Source: Hysterangium stoloniferum (lineage: Eukaryota; Basidiomycota; Agaricomycetes; Hysterangiales; Hysterangiaceae). From it: a stretch of 64,000 nt of DNA. Under the pieces are notes generated by a model, which was given only the letters and a program-made list of their open reading frames with translations, searched no databases and was not told the origin of the DNA. Made by a program: the position numbers and the translations under genes. Shown in pieces: positions 34,336 to 47,770 of this stretch (within the stretch, counting starts at the first letter, position 1; the number at the start of each line of letters is the position of its first letter). Location: assembly GCA_015178975.1 (NCBI GenBank), contig WHVD01000282.1:1-64000 (forward strand). Reading direction: 5' to 3'.

Positions 34336-36920
34336 GCAGTGTATTAGCAGTGGGGGGTGTGTTGGGACAAGCTGAGAGAGTGGCATTGGGGGTGCTTGAG
34401 AAGGGTGGGGAGAAGACAAAGAATGTAGTGGTGTGGCCTCAGTATTAGGGATGCATAAAAGGGAGAGGGCACATGAAAAGAGCACAGGGGTAGAAGTGTG
34501 CCCTGTTTGGTTGGAAGCTGCACTGTACCTCTTGAACTTCAATGCTGCCAGCAGACAAACTGATGGGCTATGGCACAATGGGTGCAGAATTCAATGTTCC
34601 TGTATAGTACAAGATGGTGAATGTATTTGTTGAATGATAGAATTAATTGTAGGTATTTCTCTGGTTATCGCTCAAAGTGAAGCTATACTGTTGGCCAGGT
34701 AAAATGGGAATCAAGTCGACTACACATGACCTAAGATGGATAAAATTGCATGGCAAGTTGTAAATAGTAAATATGTGCCTACCATGTTTCAATTGAGTGT
34801 TGAGATGTATCTCAGTGTGCATGTTGAGATGAGTAAGGAAGGAGGGGACTAACTTAGATGATAGTCTTGAGTATACTTGATTCCCCCTTTTATTTCTTTC
34901 TCTTTTTTCTCTTTGGCTTTTTGGGTGTTTGCAATGCTAATTCTAAAATTTATTTTGAAGTCCCAACTGAGGTCATGTTCATGACCAATAAACAGATGCA
35001 GTGGCTGCATTATCTACATTCACCAGTAATTGCACTGGGGTAACTAATGTCTTCTGTGCTATTGCAATGGTAGATGAGTCACTCAATGTGTGCAAGCATG
35101 CAGGCCCCAAGTGGCTGTGCATATTGTATATAGATCCATCACATTTCTGTTAGAGTATGATACTACAGCTCTAATATAGTCTATTATGTTACCTATATTT
35201 CTCTATATTTTTCTCATATTTGTAGTGTTTTTCCCAGCACTGTAGGTGCAGTATTTAGTGAGTTATTTAGTTTGGTAACTCCTATGTGCTTAGATAGTAG
35301 AATACTCTGCTGTGGGTGTGGGAAAGTGTCCTTAGTGTTTAATTTCCAAGCACACACTCACAGGGTGTTCTGAAAAGCATTATTCAACTGTTTCAATAAT
35401 TGCTTGATATTGAATCTTTGCTCTTTACAGTGGTGTTAACCATGGCCCGAGTGGCGCCCATCTCAATCCTGGCCACAGCAAAAGCACATCTAATGACCCC
35501 ATCTGGAGACTTGTCTGCTGTTGAAAATATACACTGGGTTTTTGTGTGGGTGAAGGGGGGGTGACAAAAGCCCCTTGTAAAATACAACTGATTATTAACC
35601 CGCCGTAAAGTACTATTTAGCTGATTATCCATCAAATAAATTCAATATCCACCTGATAATATAGTATAACCCAAAGCAGAGCATAAAAAGACCACGAGCA
35701 CCATTAATAGTTTGCAACATACTATATACTAATAAATCCCATGTCTGGTTCCCCTTTTATTTCTCATCTCTCACCCCTTTGAACCTGATGTTATCATTAT
35801 CATTACACTAACTATCTCACACCATTCTCACAATTGCAGGAATATCAAATCCAAAAATCCATCTCCCTCCGATGTCTATCCTTCCCCTCTTCATCCAACC
35901 AGGAACATCATTTGGAAAATATAGTTATGCATCAAGTCTGTAGTTATAAAGAAACACATTGGTGAAAGTGAAGTAATATGAGGATGGATGTATGTACTTA
36001 TTACCCCTGGTGCACTTAAATGTCAATCATGATTTGGGCACCATTGATTTTCACACCGACATTAATGTGGGGTAGGGCAATCTAACAATGGATAATACTT
36101 TTGTGTAAGAAATTAAGGAGGTAATTTGAGAGTGTCTTAGCGAGTGCATGTTCAATGAGTGTGAACAGGGCTCCGTCTTCCTGGTGCCATTGTAGCACAG
36201 CTTGCCTTTGTGCTGTGGATGTACAGGAAAGCTCAACTGCCCTAAAATATAGCATTGAAGAACTAGGAAGGGTCTACATTATGTGGTGCCGGCTTGTCAC
36301 ACTATTCCCAGTTGCCATGTGTGTTGTCTGCAGGAGATGATCTAATGAGATCAGGAATAAGTGTAGAGAATAGTAAAGTAACATGAGAGTATCCTTTTTG
36401 TATTATTGAAGACATATCAGTGGACCTTCAAGTTGTTTAAAAGGAAGGTGTGAACTAGCATGTATCCTGTATGAGCACGGTCACAATGCCATACTTGAAA
36501 ATCACTGTCCGGCTAAATGCAAATCAACAGTGCAGCATCCCCTTCTGGTATGACCACAACCGTTAACTGCCAATGACAACTTCAAACAAGATGACTATGA
36601 GGAGCCAGGATATCATCCCACTGAAACCCTCTTACAAGATGTTGAGTTGCTACAACACTGGGGTCCCAGTTGTATTGTCGAGTGTTGTAAATATTGCAAA
36701 GTTCCCATCGTTGGGTTGTTGAAACACATGTATCTCTATCACGTACTCGAGTAGCAGAAGACCCTCGCAATCGCTCAGTAATAACAGTTTTAGTATCTCA
36801 GCATCAATACAATTGCTGTATTATACAATACCTAATAGACATGTTTTTATATGTTTTCAAATGTGTACTCAGACAACTGTCCAAATGCTCCATCGTTTTT
36901 AAGGGTATTATTGCATAAGC
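34336..36920. other. No recognisable gene
   Basis: Short frames only (80 aa minus at 35393, 74 aa plus at 36694). No domain recognised. Confidence 0.3.
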
Positions 36921-37600
36921 TTCTAAAACTGAGAGGGGGATTCTAATGGGTATCCCAAGTCAACATTTAAACTGAAGGGTAATAGTGCACAAGATGGGAT
37001 TTTATACTAAAGTAAATGGAAGCATGGAGGGCTGAAAATGGAGATTCGATATTAACAGAACAAAGGAAATTGGAAAGATGGAACAGGTGTGAAGAGTAGT
37101 ATAAGTTCTGACCGTTCTATATACAAAGAAATGAGTAGAATGGGAAGATGGATGATTCGAGTGGAGGCCTCGACTGCTATAGTTCGAGGCCTGAAGTGTT
37201 AGATAGCTCAGATAATGCTACCTATGTGGTAGCTGACACAGTACCTTGATCACCGCTTATAGTAGACCTAGTTTATGTCTTACGAGTGGTGGTGCTTGGA
37301 TAAAAGTGTGTCTGAGTTTCATTTGGTGCCGAGTGCACCCACAAGTATACACAAAGCTTCCAACTAATGAAATGGTGCAATATTCGAAGAATATAAAGGA
37401 TAGAAAAATATGAATAAAATGTGTAAAATATAAATAAAATAAAAGGAGTGTTTTACCATAACAAAACTGTGGTAAAAGCATACTCCTCACAACAGGAGAT
37501 CAAGAAAAGGAATACAGGATAACAGAAACAAGATAAATACTCTGAAGGAGCAGATGATGTGGTGAAGTAATGCAAGGAATAATGGAATGCCATCAGAAGG
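36921..37600. repeat. Dispersed non-coding repeat, related to 40920-41830
   Basis: Shares blocks such as GAGAGGGGGATTCTAATGGG, CAAGATGGGATTTTATACTA and AAGATAAATACTCTGA with 41360-41830 (GAGAGGAGGATTCTACATGG, CAAGATGAGATTTTATCCTA, AAGATAAATACTCTGA) in the same order. Probably LTR-element 3' regions, but no paired ends found. Confidence 0.4.
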
Positions 37601-37799
37601 GAAATGGGATAGAGTGGCTAGAAAACAAAGTCATTATGTGGGTGTGTTGTCAGTACACTGTCATCAGAGAGGCTGCTATCAAGAACACCAATGTCAGGAT
37701 GCCAGAGGACAGTATAGGTTGAAAACACATATAAGGGCCTGAATGACATGGTTCCTAACAGGAAGGATCAATATTCAAACTGGAGATTAGTAGAATATA

Positions 37800-39381
37800 C
37801 AGTGAACCAAAAAAGGGTCTGGATGTTTGGTGAAATTGGAAAGAGGGGTTCACAGCTCCAGAAATAAAATAGATCAAAATCAGAAGTAATCAGAAGTAAT
37901 CAAAAGTAAGAGGTATACATCTGACCTATATGATGACATAAGCATGACATCATAGCTTTCCCCATCAGGAGAGTAAAAAATGATCAATGGACATGGTGCA
38001 TCCAGACACTTGTTTTGCTCTGTCAACTGATATATGAAACTCAGCTAAGGTTCATATGACTGTGGGAGTTTCTGGTTAGGTTTAACAAGGTCATGTGACC
38101 ACATGTTTAAATAATATATTTATATAAACCTTTGCCTCATTTCACCTTCTCACCACATTATGAAGAAGCACTCTGCTGAAACAAGACTCTCTGTCATTTC
38201 CCTTCTCCAGGAAGGTCACTCCTGCAGAACAATTGCTTCTAAAATTCATATTGGGCACTCTACAGTATCAGAAATTCACTCCCAACTCCCTGGTCCACTT
38301 CCAACACCTTTCAGAGGTTGTCCTCCCAAGCTCTTACCCCAGGATCATCACCACCTGGCTTGTTCTATCATCCATGGCAGGTTGATAATGCCTCCCAGGT
38401 CAAGTCCCACCTCTCCCTCAATGTCTGCACACAGACAATTCACAATGCATTGAAGAAAGAGAATTTGAAGCTGTGGTGATGGCCAAAAGACCCCCTCTTG
38501 CCTCTTGACACATCAAGGCTCAATATGAGTTTGCTCTCAAGTACCAGAATTGGACTGAGGAGGGCTGATTTAGGGTTATCTTCTCAGATGAGACCAAAAT
38601 CAATCATTTGGGCTCTGATGGGAGGTTGTGGGTGTGGAAAAGACCAGGTTCTGCACTCACTCAGCAGCATATCAATGGAACTATCAAATTTGGAGGGGGA
38701 ATCTGATGATTTGGAGATGCATGACAGCACATGGTGTGGGGTACATGTACAAGGTAGATGGGAGGATGGATGGGGAGATGTTCAGGGATATATTGGAGGA
38801 CTATATCTTCAAAACAATGGAGTATTATGGGATGGACAGCAAAAGGTTTGTCTTCCAAGAGGACAATGACCCTAAACATACTTGCAAGTTGGCCAAGGAT
38901 TGGTTCAAGGACCATCAGGTGGAGGTTTTAGACTGTCCTGCACAGTCTTCTCCAGACCTGAATCCAGTAGGGCACTTATGTATGGTGGGAGTTGAAGAGA
39001 AGGCTTGGAATATACCCTGAGGCACCTAAGAGCATGTTGGAGCTCTGGGAGAGGGTGGAGATGGAATGGGAGGGCATTCCAAGGGAGGAATGCCTTGAAT
39101 TGATCAAGAGCATGCCTAGAAGGGTTTCTGTAGTGCTAAAGGCCAAGGAGGGATACACTAAATACTGAAACAGGTAAAAACTGGTAGTTAATTACAAGAG
39201 TGAAAAAAGTATCCAGATACACCATGTCCATTGTTCATTTTTTACTCCCCTGATAAGGAAAGCTATGATGTCATGCTTATGTCATCATATAGGTCAGATG
39301 TATACCTCTTACTTCTGATTTTTATCTATTTTATTTCTGGATTTGTGAACTTCTCTTTCCAATTTCACCAAACATCCGGAC
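37800..39381 (+). mobile_element. Tc1/mariner element, subfamily B, right end lost
   Basis: Left terminal repeat CAGTGAACCAAAAAAGG starts at 37800 after TA. The element parallels 57348-59602 to near its right end (CACCAAACATCCGGA at 39366-39380), where a Gypsy LTR (39382) replaces the last ~20 bp of the terminal repeat. The missing repeat end is not found on the far side of that LTR. Confidence 0.8.
38160..39168 (+). pseudogene. Tc1 transposase, subfamily B, dead
   Basis: Starts MKKHSAETRLSVISLLQEGHS and follows the frame of the copy at 57697-59362, with stops and frameshifts at about 38340, 38507, 38567, 38705 and 38945. First Asp block IFSDETKINHLGSDG is retained. The C-terminus ELKRRLGIYPEAPKSMLELW...GYTKY is readable at 38990-39168. 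Confidence 0.85.
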
Positions 39382-40208
39382 TGTTACGACCAGAAAACCT
39401 GCCAGACTCCAGGCACTACCCTATATGCACCTGCACCCTACATGCACCAGTTATCAGTTTACCAGAATACCTGCCGGAACCTGGACATCAGACCTGTCCT
39501 TGCCCAACCTTTGTTATCTCATGTACCAGTCACCAGAATACCCACCCAGACCCTGCACACGTCATCCCTGTCTATTCCCAACCCTGTCCCATGCATCAGT
39601 CACCAGACTCCACTCAGAAAACCTGACAGCTCTCTAACTGAGCTCCATTCCTGTTATGGTCAATTGACCTGTCACATTTTGGACTCCCCTCCCGCCCCAT
39701 TCCCATTATGGTCTAATGACCTGTCACATTTTGGACTCCGCTCCACTCCATTCCATTCCTAACACCAATTTGGTGTTTACTTATCTTGTTTCATGATTAC
39801 TAGTTTGGATTTCATTATTACTAGATTTGGTATGACATACATTCTACAGTCTCTATAGTCTGGCAGATGTTGTACATACAATCCAGTCAGAAAATCAGCT
39901 TAGATTCTCCCCAGTAATCTCAGTATATTTTCCGCTCTATTCTCCTCTTTGAAACACACCACTCTTACTTGTCGGAGCCCATGGGCTCTGACCCATCTAT
40001 CGCTCAACCTCTGACCTATTCATCTCAACTCCCTGACCTCTCAACCTATGAACCCCGCCCAGACTCCCTGGGATTCCTGTCCACCCATTTGAAATTGGAC
40101 AAGATGATCTTGTGAGGGCGCAGCCTATAAGCTGAAGCCAAGTCCTACTGGCTTTCCTGCAGGTTTCTCCAGAAACCCTCCAATAAGCTCTGTGTATGCA
40201 ACTTAACA
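39382..40208 (+). repeat. Gypsy LTR family A, complete, no matching target duplication
   Basis: 827 bp from TGTTACGACC to CTTAACA. Contains the palindrome CACCAATTTGGTG (about 39762) and TATAAGCTGAAGCC (about 40128). The five flanking bases differ (CGGAC against TTTAT), so recombination or deletion followed insertion into the Tc1 end. Confidence 0.8.
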
Positions 40209-41889
40209 TTTATCCACTCAAGTATATATGTATATTTATGTTATTGCTGTAGAATGAATATTTCATCAAATTAAATCCACCTGGTGACACTCTGGAAAAT
40301 AAAGAAATATTGATATTTATCTTGCAATCTGATAAAAAATAGTCAAACAATCATATGTAGATTATCCTTTTGGGGATAAATTCCACAATATAGATTTGAT
40401 AGACCAGATAGTTCTGGTTAAGTTTCTAAATCAAATAAATTTAAATTATATGAACCATATTTGAAAGTTTGCATATATACAAGATTATGTATCTTATTCC
40501 AAAGATCGGGTTTAAACCCAAATAATTTTGTTTAACCATGACATTTGTGGATAATTTATAAGTCACACAGATACCAGAGAATGCATTTTATCCCAAATAT
40601 TAGGTAACAACCTGGATAATCTTGTTTAACCATGACATTTGTGCATATTTTAAAAGAGCATACAAGTCTGAAAGATAAAATTTTGGGGTAATGAAATATA
40701 AACTCATAGAATATGACATCATAGCCAGGAGACATTGTCTTACTTAAAAATATGAGGACTTTTTCAAAACATTTTGTATATTCAATAAATTGTGACTATC
40801 CTTCTAAGAGTTAGAGAATACTAAGCCACGGTGAGGCCAAACACTTAGAGAAGGTTTGTAGCAGTCCAAAACAATACTTCAGGGGTCTAAGGATATTACC
40901 CTGCAAGCTTGAAAGGCAATAAGGGAATTCTACATCAATATTCAAACTGAAGACAAGTAGTTCACAAAACAATGAGTTACATATACTAAAGAAATCAATA
41001 TAAAAGAGGTGAGTAGAATGAGAAATATGGAAATGGAATGTGTATACAAACTAAATGGAGGTCTAGAATATACAGGAGCCCTCAATGTAATGTGACCACA
41101 TAGGTTATATGTCATGAAAGATAAGTGGAGCTTGGCTTTGACATATGTATAGCACCCTTGCACAAAACTGTCAGATACTCAAGTGCTGTGAAAACAGGCA
41201 AGAAACTATGTAGCAGGATGTATAATGACACTTCGCTATAAACTGGGGGTCCAGAGGCTAAGATTGCAAAGGTGATAAGTCTTGGGCTGGCAAGACACTA
41301 GTAAAAGGATTAACCAGGATGAACAGTTACTTCAAAATAAATGAAGGTATTATTACATAAGATTCTACATGTGAGAGGAGGATTCTACATGGGTAGTCTG
41401 AGTCATTATTCAAACTGAAGCTCCTGTTGGAATATGTAGTTTGGAACCCTAAGTACCCACATGTATCCATAGTAGTCCTTATCCATGTTTGTGATTCTGT
41501 CCAGCATGCGGTCATCTGAGTTTGGTTACTTCTGGTAACCAGTCTGTGTCTGTGTCTGAGTGGTGGTCTATTTGTCCACTAGGGTCACTATTGTGTGCCC
41601 TGATCCCCCTTCTATTCTATCCTTTTAATAGTTCCATGGGTGTCATCCCTCCCCCTCGAGTAGTGTACAAGATGAGATTTTATCCTAAAGTAAACAGAAG
41701 GAGAGATGGCTGAACATGGAGCTTTGGTATTAATGGTACAAAGACAATTAATGGAACAGGAGAACAAGAAAAGGAATGAGACAACAGAAAAAAGATAAAT
41801 ACTCTGAGGTGGCATATCATATGGTTAAGTGACACGAGGTGGTGGGGTGGTGGGGTTGACCCTCATGGGTCATGGCCTTGTCTACATAC
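40209..41889. other. AT-rich non-coding, with repeat family of 36921-37600
   Basis: 40920-41830 shares ordered blocks with 36921-37600. TGTTGGAATATGTAG at 41423 resembles a Copia LTR start, but no end or second LTR is found. Confidence 0.35.
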
Positions 41890-42700
41890 AGTGCTCAAAT
41901 GCACTGGTATGATGAACTGTCAACCAGTTTGGATGCTATTAGCCCACAATTCAAGGCTAACATCAGAAACCCCAAATTCGAATGGAAATGATCCCATCAT
42001 GCCAGAAATGACAATTGAAGGAAAACAAGTATCATCCCTTACTGTGATGGGTTCAATCATGTATACCATGCTTGGAAAATGACCTGATCTGGTTTACTCG
42101 GTGGGTCTGCTGAGTCATTTTAGTGCAGCCTCTAAACATTGTCATTGTGGGGCTACAAAACATATACTCAGGTACCTTTGGGCCACGATAGACATGGAGC
42201 TCAGATATGTTGGATCTAATGGATCTATCGACATGAGCTTCCATGAATATATGGACTCTGACTGGTCTGAGAGACTTCTTAATGGTTGGAAATGTCTGTT
42301 AATGAGGTAAACACCGTACATCAATTATGGTCGCACATCATTGCACTACCTTTTCCTGCCAAATTACCACAATCACAATGTCACAAGAGAAGGTTATTTA
42401 ATTTGATTTAATGGACTGGTCTGACAAATGCCACAAGCACAGCACAATGATGAGAGAGCTATTTTTGAAGGAGTAACAAGTGAATAATACAGTTGAAAGG
42501 AACATCAGATTCAGCGAGTTTTTCCCTGTACACCTGAGCCAATCATGCCAAAAAATGGCAGAAGATGTAATAGTAATAGTACAAGTACAGTAGCCTAGTT
42601 GGTGGTTACCATAACCCCAGGGTTGAGATATAGGCTCTTTTCCTAACACTGAAATTTGACTGTGCAAGGAGCTTACATGTCTTTACTGCCATTATATCCT
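41890..42700 (+). pseudogene. Copia RNase H fragment and 3' region (family 3)
   Basis: Frames give SSLTVMGSIMYTMLGK, PDLVYSVGLLSHFSAASKHC, ATKHILRYLWATIDMELRYVGSNGSID and HEYMDSDWSERL, the Copia RT/RNase H junction. 42310-42640 is a non-coding tail that matches the complement of 61250-61620, where it also follows the same RNase H region. The copy here has many TG/CA where the other has CG. Confidence 0.75.
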
Positions 42701-43325
42701 GCTCTACTAGCTGACACAATCACATTCATTCTGATTAGTGTACTCTGTGACAAAGGTTACTGATGAGTAAACACATTTGAATAGGTACGCTTCACAAGCC
42801 CAATTCACTAAGTCTGTATCGGGTGGACATCAGGTGCCATTCGCTAGAGAAAACAAAATGTATTGTGAGTGACATTGTCTCATTGGAACACTATGGAGGG
42901 TGTTTATAATTACTATAATCTCAAATAATTACTAATAAAAGTCTTATTTTTACAAAACTCTATCTTTAAATAGTGATATCTATTCTGAAACAATTATATC
43001 ATCAAAAAACAACCATCAGAAATAGTTCTCCATATTAAACCCATAGTTATTTACAAATTCCATTGTATATAATTTCCTTCCTTTTACAGATGCCTACTAA
43101 TACTTTTATTAGTACTTTGTTTTTTAAAAGTTGTAATGTAGTTATTTCCATGTAAAATATGTAAAATATTATTGGAAATTCTTCATACCACAGCTGTCTT
43201 TATTAAGTAAAACCCCCTATATATTCTGGGTATGTTGAATCAAATAGAAATCTGTTCAGATTGACAGATCCATTCCAAAGTAATACATATGTATTTAGAG
43301 ATACCAATGATATACATATGCATGG
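42701..43325. other. No recognisable gene
   Basis: AT-rich, short frames only. Confidence 0.3.
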
Positions 43326-44906
43326 TGTTAGGGTACGTACACAGCATGTTTCCGGAGAAACCCACAGGAAATCCGGTAGGACTTGCCTTCAGCTTATAGG
43401 CTACACCCTTGTGAGATTGTGTTGTCCAATTTCAGACAGGCAGATGGGAATCCCAGGGAGTCTGGGTGGGGTTCATGGGTCGGGGGGTCGTAGAGAGGTC
43501 GGGGAGTCGAGATAAATAAGAGAGATAGATGCATCGGAGCCCGTGGGCTCTGACTAGCAAGAGTGGTGTAATTCAAGGAGGACTTTAGAGCAGAAAATGT
43601 ATTAGATTACTGTGGGGAATCTAAGCCGATTTTCTGACTGGATTGTATGTCCAACATCTGCCAGACTATATAGACCATTGTTAGGATACACACACAGGGC
43701 GGGTCTCCGGAGAAACCCGCGGGATACCCAGTAGGACTTGGCTTCAGCGTATAGGCTGCACCCTCGCTAGATTGTGTTGTCCAATTTCAAACAGGTGGAC
43801 GGGAATCCCGGGGAGTCCAGGTGGGGTTTGTGAGTCATAGGTCATAGGTTGGAGGTCGTGGGTCATGAGTCAAGATAGTTGAGAGAGATAGATGTGCCGG
43901 AGCCCGTGGGCTCTGACTAGTGCAAGCGGTGTGAATCAAGTAGGGTTTTAGAGCTGAAAATGTTATTAGATTACTGGGGGGAATCTAAGCTAATTTTCTG
44001 ACTGGATTGTATGTACAACATCTGCCAGTTTATATAGACCATGGAGTGAATGACATACCAAAATCCAGTAATGATGAAATGAAACTAACAAAACATAAAA
44101 TGGGAATAATAAACACCACGTTTGGAGTTAGGAATGGGATGGAATGGAGTGGAGTCCGAATCGTGAGAAAGCATAACCCATGACGGGAAATGGAGCGGGA
44201 GTGGAGTTCAAATCGTGACAGGTCATTTGACTAAAATGGGAATGGGGCTCAATTAGAGCGGTGATGGGATTCTGAGTGGGGTCCAGTGACTGATGTGTGG
44301 GACGAAGATGGAACATAGACAGAGACGGAGTCCGGGGGAAGTCCGGTGACTGATATGTGTCGTAATGAGGTCGAACGTAACAAGTCTTGATGTACAGAGT
44401 CTGGGCAGGAAATCCTATAAACAGACATTTGGTGCTTGTAGGGCGTGATGGCGTACAGGTTAGTGCCCGGAGTCTGGCGGGATTGTCCGGTTGTAACAAC
44501 CGTGGAATGAATAACATACCAAATCCAGTAATAATGAAACGAAACTAGCAAAACATAAAATTAAAATAGTAAACACCAAATTTGGTGCTAGGAATGGGAT
44601 GGAACAGAGCAGAGTCCAAATCGTGACAGGTCATTTGACTAAAATGGGAATGGGGGCTCACTTAGAGGGATGATTGGTTTTCCGAGCGGGGTCCACTGAC
44701 TGACGTGTGGGACAAGGTCGGACATAGACAGGGATGGAGTCCGGTGGGTATTCCAGTGACTGATACATGACATAACAAAGTTGAATGTGGACAAGTCTGA
44801 CATACGGAGTCCGGCAGGAATTCCAGTAAACTGACAATTGGTGCGTATAGGGTGCAGGTGCATACAAGTTAGTGCCTGGAGTCTGGCGGGAATTCCGGTC
44901 ATAACA
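43326..44906 (-). repeat. Gypsy LTR family A, solo, containing a nested LTR A
   Basis: TGTTAGGGTACG to GTCATAACA with target duplication CATGG at 43321-43325 and 44907-44911. Without the nested copy it is about 756 bp. Confidence 0.88.
43679..44498 (-). repeat. Gypsy LTR family A, solo, nested in LTR A
   Basis: 820 bp, TGTTAGGATACAC to GGTTGTAACA. Flanks ACCAT (43674-43678) and ACCGT (44499-44503) are a target duplication differing by one CpG transition. Same orientation as its host LTR. Confidence 0.83.
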
Positions 44907-44911
44907 CATGG

Positions 44912-46389
44912 AATGGACTATCTAAAGGTATCTATTTTTTTAAAGTATTAGTGTTTCAAACTACTAATTTCTTTTATTGTCTACTCATGTCCGGAAAGAT
45001 TCTTTAGTTTGTAATGTATGAGAGAGATTAAACCCACAGTGGGCCCATCCACCTTCCCTAACAAAAGATAATTTCATACATAAATACATACAAGGGGGGT
45101 AGACATATAATTTGGCAGAAGGGGTTTTTGGATAAACCCTAATTTGTGGGAAAAAAAATGGATCTTTTGTGTGCATGTGTGGAAATAATACATATATGTA
45201 TATAATATAATATAATATACAATATTGGAAACTTCAAAAGACTGAGATGAGAGGTCTTGGCAGTGAACTGATTTTGGAGTGTGTGACGGATTTCCTGAAG
45301 AGGATCTACCTGCAAATTCTTCCTACTTTTCATTAGGAAATCAGTAAGAATCACTCCCTGTAAGCTAAGTGGGGGAGTGCTGGGGCCATATGATGTCACC
45401 ATGTTAAACCAGTGGGTAGATGTATATTTAGAAATTGGGCACTAGTACAGGGACAGAGGCCCTGCATTGATGCCCATCTCACATCCCTGGGCAACAGACA
45501 CTCACCTTTAGCTCAGCAAGTTGTGGCTCCTGGCAGGCATTTGTTCAACAACATTTGTGGAAGACAAGACCTGTTCCAAATCTGCACCCAATCAGTCACC
45601 TGTTTTCTTTATTTATCTTATGAGTATAATATAAATCACAGCCTCGACCAATGCCCGTTCAACTTGCCACTAACATCCCACACAGATCTTCTCAAGTGTC
45701 CCAAACAATTCAATCTTATTTGAGAAATATTGAAATACTACACCTGAACCAGCCCCAAGTGTTTATGAATGGAGCAAATTTGCTGCAGATGGAGATAGGT
45801 GTGATATATTTGTTTGAATGGGGGGGGGGGGCTTCTTCTGGAAGCCAACCAGATCAAAAGCTGGTTTATTGATGTTACAGGAAGACTGAAAGACTTACAG
45901 AACAAATTCTGGCATATCTACAGACAGTTCCCTCATCACTCCTCCGAGTGGGTCTAGGATGGGGCAAGGATCAAACAACAATACATTTATGTGGATCTGC
46001 AGGGAAAGTTGTTTACTTGAAAGGTTAACATATCCAGAAATGTGATTTTGCTAGACCAGCAAGGCAGAAATCTCTGTCCTATACATAACCCCATTCTGTT
46101 TTGCTGTCGCCTAACAAGGAAAGCTGGGTGGCAAGACTGCTTTGGGGTAAGAAAGATGTACACATTCCTTCTTAAGTTCAGATTTCTCAGGAAATACTCC
46201 AGGAATTAGATATGTCCTGTAATCACAAACTGCTGATGGTGACCTCCTGCTTCCCCATGATCATATCTTCCCCCCTCAAAGGAATCCCCCACCACACCCC
46301 AACTCCAATTTCCATGTCAATGTATGTCCAGATGACATCCTCACCATACTCCATTGATGGATGCACATGCCCCACTCTCATCCAGACGG
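44912..46389. other. No recognisable gene
   Basis: Short frames only. An 11-G run at about 45820. Confidence 0.3.
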
Positions 46390-47370
46390 GTTCCTTTTGA
46401 AGCAAGTTTTATACTGTCATCCAAAAGTGGTGATATCAAAGCTCCTGGTTCCATCTTTTGGCTCTGAGCTGCGAGTGAGTGTATCCCGAATAGCCTCCAC
46501 ACCCTCGCCCAGTACTTCCATACCCAGCAGCCACTGACTTCACTTCTCCTCCTTTAATGGCATTCACCGTGAAGCCGAGAAACATCCCAAGTGAGAACTT
46601 TGAGAGGAGAAGTCAGACAGTCTTGTGGAGAATGCTCACACTCACCTGGAATTGGTCCATTGCAGCCACAAGCTCTTTCTGGTAGTCTTCTAATTTGCTT
46701 TTCTCGGAGTCTACGTTCATAGCTCCTTTCACAAAATTCTTGACTACCTCCCAGTGGGCTCTCAGGGGAGCATCTTCGGACAGCAAAAAATAGTCCTCCA
46801 TAATCTTCACCACCTACCTTTCGAGCATTCTATGAGCAGATCAATCACTAGGATGACTTAACAAACATCTCTGCTTACTTAGAATAATGTTTGACAGGTC
46901 CGAGAAGAGGCGATTCGTGATCAGGTACCATATCCTCAACTTCCAGTCGTTTTAACTGATCATTGAACTCCTTTTGGTGGTCGTCGATGGTCTTCAGTAA
47001 ATCTTGCTATTCCTGTCCATTTTCTACCATTTTCTATAGTGTTTCTGCTACTTACTTAATATGGGGCCTGCATGTACAGCACAATGACAGACCTTGAGGA
47101 CACCTAGCACTTCTTTAACTTTTCCCAAGAGACTGAGACCTGCCGGTGAAACTGGTAGTGCCCCTCCTGCCACCTCCATGCCTAGCCAAAAAAAGCTCTA
47201 CAACTTTAATGCACATGTCAAGCATGTCTTTCCTCTTCTCTGCATCAAATGGCTCGTTTGAGATTCATGTCAAGCCATGTGGTGACAAAAGTTTCGGGTT
47301 GAGGTTTAACTTGTTCCTTCCTTTGAGCAACAGCTCCCCATGCTTGCAGCCAAAAACAAAGCCTTGGATG
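46390..47370 (-). CDS. Unrecognised multi-exon gene, partial model
   Basis: Several minus-strand blocks look like exons separated by short GT-AG introns. About 47360: MGSCCSKEGTS, which would fit N-myristoylation/palmitoylation. 47250-47200: AEKRKDMLDMCIKVVELF. 47170-47085: MEVAGGALPVSPAGLSLLGKVKEVLGVLK. 47010-46885: DLLKTIDDHQKEFNDQLKRLEVEDM. 46810-46645: IMEDYFLLSEDAPLRAHWEVVKNFVKG...LVAAMDQFQ ending at GTGAGTG. 46560-46440: GGEVKSVAAGMEVLGEGVEAIRDTLTRSS. The helical, amphipathic character resembles N-terminal regions of some fungal NLR-like proteins, but I do not recognise the family and the joins are unproven; at least one stop interrupts the first block. Confidence 0.35.
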
Positions 47371-47399
47371 GTAAAAAGAAGAGTCCTAGGTAAGTAAAA

Positions 47400-47770
47400 G
47401 TGGAGTCTGAGCCTAGCAGCCATCAATTCATGTTCGTTGCCGTATCCTATGGTGGTGTCACAGCATTGGGCTCGCAACCTGATGACAGGATTACCGCGAT
47501 GTCCCACGAAATATCTGGGCGAGTAGTCGGTCCCATCAGAGTAGAGGATTTCTTGAATGTATATCTCCCTAAAGTTCCCAAACACTGTCCAAAGCGTACC
47601 ACCGAAGCACTGCAAAAACACACAACTTTCAGTGAACTCCGCGACGATGAACAGGATGACACTGGCGAATGACTCCAGGCGGTTCTCAATATAACAGATC
47701 CTGCAATTTACAACTTTGTAACACGCGACTGAGATCACGAACTCTAGATGAAACACTACAATCACTCGTC
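47400..47770 (+). pseudogene. Possible protein fragment, perhaps FunK1-like N-terminus
   Basis: An open frame of 90 aa (HEISGRVVGPIRVEDFLNVYLPKVPKH...) continues past stops at 47670 and 47731 (both consistent with CGA to TGA) as LQAVLNITDPAIYNFVTRD. The phrase GPIRVEDFLNVYLPK resembles the start of fungal-type FunK1 kinases; no kinase domain is present. Weak call. The minus strand also has a long frame here. Confidence 0.3.

Noticed and set aside
39377..40213. Target duplication around the LTR at 39382
   Set aside because: Flanks CGGAC and TTTAT do not match, and the lost Tc1 end is not on the far side.
45820..45832. G-run as G-quadruplex signal
   Set aside because: A single homopolymer run without neighbouring G-tracts; no support for a function.
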